From the NCBI GenBank assembly GCA_003049465.1, contig PYSS01000145.1:1-64000 (forward strand): 64,000 bases of DNA, in the 5' to 3' direction. Numbering within the stretch: the stretch's first letter is position 1; every line of letters starts with the position of its first letter. Shown here piece by piece: positions 56,484 through 64,000 of this stretch. The notes beneath the pieces were generated by a model, which was not told the origin of the DNA, searched no databases, and was given only the letters and a program-made list of their open reading frames with translations. A program made the position numbers and the translations under genes. Origin of the DNA: Magnaporthiopsis rhizophila. Lineage: Eukaryota > Ascomycota > Sordariomycetes > Magnaporthales > Magnaporthaceae.

Positions 56484-57154
56484 GGAGGCAAACAGCATGA
56501 TCAGGTCTAGATCACCCTACCCGGCCATCAGGGTCCAGAGCGGCACTTCCTCGGCCCATTCGTCCAGGGGTTGCCAAGAAGGAGGAGATATGCAGAATCG
56601 CGAAATATCGTTAAAAAGAGAGCGAACGGAACGAAAACCGGCAACGGAGAGAGAGGAGGGGAGGGGTGTATGGGTCCTCTTTTCTTAACAATTTGCTATC
56701 AGGCTACCTAGCTTTGGCGCACTGGGTGTGTGCCGCGTCCACCTGGAATGTTCTCAGATCAACTTTCACACCGCTTGACTCGATGGAAGGGCGATGACAG
56801 ATGGTGTGGTGGTCTACTGTAAGGGAGAAGAAGAGAGCACCTCGCCAGTGAGTGCCAGTGTCCCGCCCCGGCAAGGAGCATCCTCTCCGGCGCGTCAGTC
56901 GCGCGGCAGACCACTGACGCGGAGGGAAACCAAAAGTTGGGCAAGCTTCCGGGGTGCGTCCACACATGGGGAGAGACCACAGAAAGAGGAAAGCCAGTGC
57001 GCAAACTACGACCTAGGAGGAGAGCCGGGCTCGCCAAGATCTGTTGGTGACGGCAACACATTCCGAGGCTGAGCATGAGATGGGAGCTACGGAGGCCGCG
57101 GAGAATCCGCTATCAAAGTTGTCTTCTCCCTTATCTATGCCTCGTTATCGCAGA

Positions 57155-57189
57155 CCCCCCCCCCCCCCCCCCCNCCCCCCCCCCCCCCC
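57155..57189. repeat. Poly-C tract containing one N
   Basis: About 34 C with an undetermined base at 57174. True length is uncertain because homopolymers of this size are poorly read. Confidence 0.85.
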
Positions 57190-60100
57190 GCCTCGTAATA
57201 TCCAAAGAGCAGACTATCCCTAGCGCGGGGACCACAGCCAAGACTTGGATGCATCGAAATTGCATTCCAAGGCCACGGCAAGGAGGGGTAAGCAGCAGCC
57301 AGCTCGACGGCGTGGCAACTCTTAGCGACTGCTTGGCCTCAGCTCGTCCAGGTCGAGGATTTCTTGATTGTCAGGTTTTCCCGACCGCAACTGGGCCCTC
57401 GTCCAATACCGACGCGTCTCGGTAGCACATGTGCGGGGAAACGGGGAGAAATGAACGCCCGCTGTGATTGAGGGGTACAGCACCAAGAGTGGCAAGATAG
57501 GGGCAAGGTCCTATCGACTAGTGGGATTTTATTTCCTATTGTACACAGGTACTCGGCGGTGAACAACGGGGCCGTCTAGCTGTTTTTGCCCAAGTCAGCA
57601 TATTTAGCGCTCCGGGTGGCGTCAAGGCTGGCGTGTTAGGACGACCGCGGAGAACTGGAGCGAGCGTTGGTGGATTGCGCCACCCTCCCCCGCCGCCGAC
57701 GCCAAGTTTTACTTTGGCCAGTAACAAAAACGTGGTGGCTTACAACGCTTGCAGGGAAAGGCCTGATAATGGCCAGAAGTCAGATGATCGGCCGGCGCCG
57801 TCGACGGCCGTCGTCGGGTAGGCGTCAGCCCATTGCTGCGTGTCTCCGTAGATCCTGACGCGGCTTGCCCCAGGCAGGGAGATTGCCGAACATGTGCATC
57901 CGTCTACGGGGCATGGATGTGTATACCTAGGTTTCCAGAGAGCATCCGATGCTGGTGAGTCCTACACGTTGAACAGACATTTGAGTCAGTCCCCAGGCGT
58001 GCAGCAGAAAACGAAATCACCCTCTCAAGCCGCGACTCGTCAGCGTAGGATCTCCGGCCGTTGCGACTTGTGTTGCTGCTGTACAGGCCGCCACCGGAAT
58101 ACCAGATGTCGTCTAGGGCCGGGGGAACCGGGTGTCGTTGCTGCAGCTGCTGCTGGTCACCAGCTCGCCATGTCCAAGACAGCAATGCGAAAAAGAAGAA
58201 CCAGTCTGCCTCGATTCGCTGCCCACGAGGAGGGGTTGTAGTGGACATGCGTACGCATACGGGTCTTCACCATCGGACCTCCAGCCAGCAACATGCAGCA
58301 TTTACGCGAGGTTGACTTCATCCTGCAGAAGTGCGTAACGAGGGGAAGCCAGAAAGCCACAAAAGCCTCGGGGTTTTTCTCCTATTGCGGGCCGCCCTGT
58401 TCTGATGCCATATTTCTTCCCCGCACAAATGCACGATAATATCTTTTGTTTGTGAAATGTGAAATCCGGGAAAAGATGGAGTTTGTGGGGAAATACCAGG
58501 AGCAGGTAGGTGGTTGGCATTTCCAACCCTGTCCAACATTTTGCACTACCCACCGTGGAGCGCAGTCGCCGGCCCCTCGAAAGGGCAAGCCGAAGAAATG
58601 TGTTGTAATTCCGTGGAGAAAACAGAAAGAAGAGGACCGACCGAGAGGGTTGGACATGGGGAGCTGTATCATGGCGCACTGCCAAAAGGGTACTGTCCTG
58701 TGCTACCATGTTTGGTGTCTGTGTGTGTGTGTGCTCAACCTGGCTTCCGTGACATGGCAGCCCGCAGGACGAAAACGAGAGGCTAATCTCGGGCTTCTGC
58801 TGCAGTGGCACGTCGGTGTGCGCCCCAATTTCGCCGTGCCGCCGCCGGCACGATGGTGGCATCTGTCAAGGCTGCCAAAATCTCAAGTCTTGGATGCAGG
58901 CCGGCCCTCAGACGAGGGACCTTCGACCCTGACCGGTCTGGGGGAACCACGCAACCCATACGAGCCTGCGTCCCCTACCACCTGCGGCCTTGAGACACGG
59001 GATACACCCCTTTTGCGCGCCCCGTGCTCCTGCTGTGAGAAATCATCGTAGACTTTCGCACCTCCTGGGCAGGTCCATGATACGCCTAGGCGACTGCCCA
59101 GGTTGGGCCTTCCTGTCACCCACTCCCGTCGAACCTGAAAAGGAGGGAGGCACCAGTCCGGGTGGCATCCACGGTGCTCCCAGCGGCTGGCCGTCCATTG
59201 GCTTTACCCCAGTCAGGTATCAGGCAGACAGCGCCAGAGGTGCTGTGTCCCATCCTGAGGCGGCATAACAGCTCGGCCGTGCTGCGGTGCGCGAGGGCGG
59301 AGACAAGGCCGCGAATCGCCATTGTCGTCTCTCAGTGTGCCCAGCTTGTGAACTAGACGCATGGAAGCGCAAGCACAACGTGCTGCCGACCCGGAGATAG
59401 TCGTTTCACCGAGGAGGAAGGCGGCTTGGCCCGTTTTGCAGAAAGCACTGCTTCCGTGTCGGGAACAGCAAGTAGCAAGCACGAACCAGAGTCGTCGCGC
59501 CCACTTAAGCGTTGCCCAACCAAGCACAGGCTCGCTGTCAATACGCTCACTGCAAGAAGCCGGTGAGCGTCCACGCGGCTGGCCTGGCAGAGGGGCGATG
59601 ATCTGGAACGTGTTTGACCATGGAGTCGCCGTTTGGCCATCGTGTCGCCGTCGAGGTAGCGTTTGCTGATCTTGATGCCCGACAAAGAGCCATCAAGTCG
59701 GCCAAACCTGCCTGCCACCTACCGGCGTGGCGGTGGCAGTGAGGGGTAGGTCGAGTGTACAGTGTCTTTCGCACCTTGGCTGGGACCACTCGGCGACGGC
59801 CGAGGGCAGAGCTGTGAGCTAGGTGCCTTAGCCCCTGGTTCGGACTCGCATCTCGATTCAGCCCGCCCACCTCCCCTCCCCAGCACCGTACGCAAGACGC
59901 CACTTAAAAGGAGCCTCAACAGAAATATCGGACCAGAACTATGGGCCTCGACGGCCGGAGTTCCTCTTTCTTTTCCTTGTCAACCAGGGTGATCGTGGAG
60001 ACCGGGTGGATAACTTTGGTGCCATTGGGAGATGGTTCGAAGTTGAGCACATCGAGGGGTGCCGCCTGATTGGCTAGCGCGGGAGACCAAGCAGCTGCAC

Positions 60101-61961
60101 CCCAGAGTCGAGCCATCATCTCACCGCTCTTCCGTGCCTCAAACCCAGGGCGTTCAAGGATCAAGGGGCCGGGAAAAGGAGAAAGATGGAGAAAAGAAAA
60201 AAGTAAAAAAAGCAAAATAAGTCGACAGGCATACGGACCAAGCACATATGGAAGAGGGGAAGGTTGGATGTGATTAGACGACTGGACTGGTGCTTGGGTG
60301 CCACTGAAACCACATCCCATCTTGGCCGGCGCTGGGGGCATTGTTGAGTGGCAACGCGCCGGGAATCGCGGCGGAGGGGTGTGGGAAGGAGATGTCTTCA
60401 CCATTTGGTGGTCGAGGTACTCACGTATCTTTTTTCGCGATCGCTCGTAAACAGGCTCCTTAGGCCTATTACCTACTGAGGGGACCGAGCAAAGGAAAGT
60501 GATGCAGATTCCTGGGCTGACGTGTAGCCGCCGACGAGACAATCCATGTCCGCGGCATTTTAGAAAATCGAGGTTGAAGACGGAGGAGAAAAAATAAAAC
60601 CAAGAATGTGCCCGCCACCCGCGCCTAGCAACGAACTGACGTGGGGGTGCAAAATGCTGATGGCTTCCGGCCGGCGACGAAAAAAAAAAACAAAAAAAAC
60701 AAGGTTGATGGCCAACCAGCCAACCAGCACGCGAAAAACGACGCCCGTCTCCCGTAAGCACAAAAAAGCTGGCGGCGCCACCCAACCATGGTCACATATC
60801 ATGGGGAAGCATCGCATGCCACAGACGTGGCACTGACGGCCCCGTGACCCAACGTCTCCCTCAGCAGCGCCCGGATGGACCAACTACAGTACAGGACAAG
60901 AACTGAGCAGGGCAGGCGGCGGAGGCACAGCTACCGACCGGATCACCTGGGCAGAGGCGTCTGCGAGCAGACGACGACCGGGGGCGTGGCAGCGCCTTGC
61001 GTCTACTAGTACTCTATTGACTTTTTCATGTTGAATGAGGTATTTGCTGCAAGAACACGAATCACGTCACGTAAGCTGGACTGACTGTTCGTTCTGGCTG
61101 GGACCAAGAAAACCCTCATGCGGAGGAGACCACGATGTGATCGGCGCCTGCGATATTTGGCTACGGGATTTGAATCGCCTGCCCGTCGTAAAGTATGCTT
61201 TGATCCGCCATTTGCGCGATTTCGGTCAGACACCTGGCAGAGCGGTGTCGGTCAGCAAAGAGGTTAAAAAAAAACCTGGAGATGACAATGGAACCTTGAT
61301 CCCCAGCCCGCCCTTCCTAGGTGTCCCGCTCGTGCCCCTCCAGCCTCGGGTGTGCCTGGCTGGGAGGATCCTCGGACGAACAGGAAATCTTCCCGCTCAC
61401 GCACTTGGTCTGCCGAAATTGCCGGCGGCTGATCGACAGTTACTGCTGTGGCATGGCATTGTCTCTTTTCCAAGGAAGGAAGGAATAAAGTAAGGAGCAT
61501 GACCTGAGGGCATTTTGAGGTCACATGGCCAGATGGCAGCCAGAAGGAATGCTTTTTGACGGGTGGCGCGAGCCCTCTCCTGGCACCTGCGCCGTGCGTC
61601 CACGTTGAAACAAGACAGGCATTGTCAACAATAATAAGAGCCAGTAACCACCTAATGATGACATCACCATCGAGGAATGGGCCGTTTTGGGCCACTCAAA
61701 AGCAAGACCTTGGACCGGGGAGGGGGGTGCAGCTGAGCCCCCAGCACGCTTGTTGCTGACGGCTCGAGCACGCACAGTGACAGGCCTCAGCGAAAAGAAA
61801 AAAAAAACTAAACAGGACAAAAAGAAAAACCAAAATCTGCTGGGGCACGATGGCGTTTGAGGAGGGAGTCCGGCAACGTCCAATCCCACGCCATATGCCC
61901 CCCGGGCTCGAGGTTCCAAGGCACGGGCAGACAGATCCAAAGAGAGAAACAGCGGGAAAGG

Positions 61962-62001
<40 letters not shown>

Positions 62002-62011
62002 NNNNNNNNNN

Positions 62012-62049
<38 letters not shown>
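61962..62049. other. Poly-A tract with a 10-base N gap (assembly gap)
   Basis: 40 A, then N at 62002-62011, then 38 A. This looks like two contigs or reads joined inside a homopolymer, so real length and even adjacency at this point are unproven. Confidence 0.85.
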
Positions 62050-62053
<4 letters not shown>

Positions 62054-62868
62054 CCACCGTGTTGCAGTGCCCGTTGCAAGAGTGCTTCAGCGCGAGGCGT
62101 CCGCGACGCGCAAGAGAAGTAAGCCCCATGCTTGCAGGACGAACTCTAGTGCCCACATACCATACCATACCTGCTTTTTGCTTGCGCTGCCTTCAATGCC
62201 TGCCGGAACTCCATCACAGGTTTCTTGGCTGCAAGGTGAAATGCTGAATACCACCTGTCCCACAGCGCGCGCCGCCGGCTAGCCTTGCCTGACTGAGCCT
62301 ATGTAAAATACGGGCACGGCCACCAGCGTGCTAGGTAGGTAAGCTGCGGGCCAGGAAGCGGGCCGGACAGGGCCTGGTGGTTGGTTCAATGGCTCAATTC
62401 GCTCCCATCAGCTCGCATCGCATCCAGGCGAGAAAAAAAGAGCATGGGTGCTGGCGTCTTTTTTTTTTTTGCCCTTGTCCTATTTCTTAGCGTGCATCCT
62501 GCCGTAGCGGGCTTTCGGGTTCGGTTCGTGCACCAACGAAAAACAGCCGACTCCACTTTCGCATCCCTCCAAAGCTCTTTCCACCGATTGAACACCCAAA
62601 CTCCGATGTGGTCCTCGCTTCGAAGCTACGTCATGGAGCTTGGGCCAGCAGGCGCCCGTTTTCCCGCCCGCCTTAGCGTCTACCTACTTACAGTGTGTGC
62701 ATTCCATTTCCTTTCACCGGAGCCAGAAGCTGCGAAGCGCCCGCGGTCTGAGGGGCTGCTGCAGCTACCACCTGTAAGCAGGCAGACGGAGCGCCCGTGC
62801 TGTGCCAGGAATTAAAGCTGCTTGCCGGTCCAGTTGCGGTTTGCGGGTTCTGTGTTAATAAGACACAC

Positions 62869-62869
<1 letters not shown>

Positions 62870-62899
<30 letters not shown>
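62870..62899. repeat. Poly-A tract (30 A)
   Basis: Uninterrupted A run in the gene-poor right end. Confidence 0.9.
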
Positions 62900-62900
<1 letters not shown>

Positions 62901-64000
62901 ATATCACCGTCCAAACCTTTTCCTATCAACCTGATGTACCACGCCACGGAAACACACTCGGCTTTGGTCGGACCACCGACTGATGTGAAATAAACCCAGA
63001 TTTTCTCCCTCCTTGGTCCGGAGCAAAATCGCCTGAACTTTTGCCTTTTGTCAGCCGTCCGTTTCCGTCCTCTCGTCCCTTTTCCCTTATCCGCCGCAGC
63101 GCTGGGTTGCATGGAGCTTGCGGGGAAGCTGACTGAGAAGAAAGGCCGTGATTGTCCCATTTCTTGTGTTGCTTGGACTCGCCCTGCTTTTCTTTTACGT
63201 TTAGATATGCAGGCCAAGAAGGCGGCTGCCGTGCGAAAAGCGGGAGAAAAAAAAAAGGAGAGGCCAGGGGCAGTCATGGCCTGATGGTGATGCCCTGGTG
63301 CAGCCTCTTGGCTTGCTCACATCCGACGTTTCCTCAACACTTGGATTTTCCTGCCGGATTGGACCTAGCGTGCTAGTCTAGGTAGACATGCTCTGGTGAA
63401 ACGGTTAAGCCATTCGGCAAGCCCACGCCAGTGCATTCCTTCCTGCGGTCAGTGCAAGGAACGGGGGCCGAGCCATGAAGTGAGCAAGCCCGGCTAGGGA
63501 GCAGGAAGGATCCACTCGCCAAGCCTGGAGAGCGGCAAAAGGGCCTGCGACGTCCTGCTTGATGCCGGGGAAGTGAGAAGTGAGGGGCAGGAAGGCATGC
63601 AGGAGACAGCAGGGAGACTGTTGGGTGTGGTGTGTCCGCAGGAAGGCACACAAAAATGCAGCGGCAGCAATTCCAAGGCGCCGCAGCCCGCCAATGCAAG
63701 ACCGATATCAAAAAATAAAAACATTTAAAAATTGGGCCAGCCGCCATCCGAGAAGGGAAGCGGCCGTGTCGATCGGCAGGGCGTGCCCACCCATGGTTCC
63801 ACACCGACTGCACTCTGGCTCCTGCTCCGCTATCCATGGTAACATGGGGTGCCATGCAACGGCCGGCGCTGTTTGCTTTTTTCTTGGCGTCGCCGGTCAC
63901 TGGAACCCCACTCACACGGTACACGCCCGGGCAAGCCACACCCACCATCCCGGATAGATAAGACATTATTGATATGGCGGTCTTGCATATTGCGAGCCAC

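Larger units (their letters stand above)
51293..64000. other. Gene desert, 12.7 kb, with homopolymers and two N gaps
   Basis: No open frame here has a recognisable domain, signal or consistent fungal codon bias; the largest is 289 codons on the minus strand (59916-60785). Base composition is not AT-rich, so it does not look like RIP-mutated repeats. Long homopolymers occur at 56457-56483, 57155-57189, 61962-62049 and 62870-62899. GT- and GGT-type microrepeats occur at 52774-52793. It could be the extended upstream region of a gene beyond the window, long non-coding RNA, or multi-exon genes with very short exons that I cannot see. Confidence 0.5.

Noticed and set aside
58302..58862. 186-codon minus-strand frame
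   Set aside because: Low-complexity start and no recognisable domain or compositional support.
59916..60785. 289-codon minus-strand frame
   Set aside because: Composition is Phe/Arg/Pro-rich from homopolymers, with no motif, no codon bias and stop-poor by chance in pyrimidine-rich sequence.
1..64000. CRISPR arrays, bacterial operons, biosynthetic core enzymes, viral genes
   Set aside because: None seen: no regularly spaced repeats, no polycistronic bacterial layout, no PKS/NRPS/terpene synthase motifs and no polymerase or integrase motifs.

Overview
The window is nuclear DNA from a filamentous ascomycete (Pezizomycotina, most likely Sordariomycetes). The genes have short GT-AG introns (mostly 50-150 bp), coding regions rich in G/C at third positions, and a typical fungal family set: RTA1-like membrane protein, Zn2Cys6 regulator, GH75 chitosanase, fucose-lectin-like membrane protein, Med22 and Atg17. 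There are no bacterial-style operons, CRISPR arrays or phage genes. Two N runs inside homopolymers (57174; 62002-62011) mark it as draft assembly.

Layout. 0.7-2.0 kb: RTA1-like seven-helix protein (+). 3.9-4.2 kb: relic of an apple-like domain protein (-). 5.0-6.4 kb: Zn2Cys6 transcription factor (+). 8.1-9.2 kb: secreted GH75 chitosanase (+). 10.8-12.4 kb: 2-oxoglutarate/Fe(II) prolyl-4-hydroxylase-type enzyme (-). 13.3-14.5 kb: uncharacterised protein (-). 15.5 kb: Med22 gene fragment (-). 17.1-19.4 kb: tRNA pseudouridine synthase PUS1 (+). 19.8-21.4 kb: lectin-like type II membrane protein (-). 22.6-23.4 kb: MED22 (+), followed at once by an in-frame disordered ORF to 24.9 kb. 25.7-27.5 kb: RIO1 kinase (-). 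29.0-31.4 kb: ATG17 (+). 32.8-33.1 kb: chromate transporter relic (-). 33.8-36.0 kb: six-helix membrane protein (-). 38.2-39.3 kb: class II aldolase/adducin protein (+). 40.4 kb: tRNA-like gene with an insert in the anticodon arm. 41.2-42.2 kb: repeats. 43.8-44.9 kb: HSL-type esterase (+). 46.8-47.5 kb: single-pass secretory-pathway protein (-). From 47.5 kb to the end, about 16.5 kb, I find no convincing gene, only homopolymers and one small inverted-repeat element at 51.0-51.3 kb.

The genes are mostly independent housekeeping functions: transcription (MED22), tRNA modification (PUS1), 40S ribosome maturation (RIO1) and autophagy (ATG17). Secreted or membrane proteins are interspersed. I see no biosynthetic cluster and no convincing new multi-gene system. 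The most notable signals are the duplicated MED22 fragment, the in-frame ORF behind the MED22 stop, the decayed chromate transporter, a MITE-like repeat family, the odd tRNA-like gene and the long gene-poor right end.
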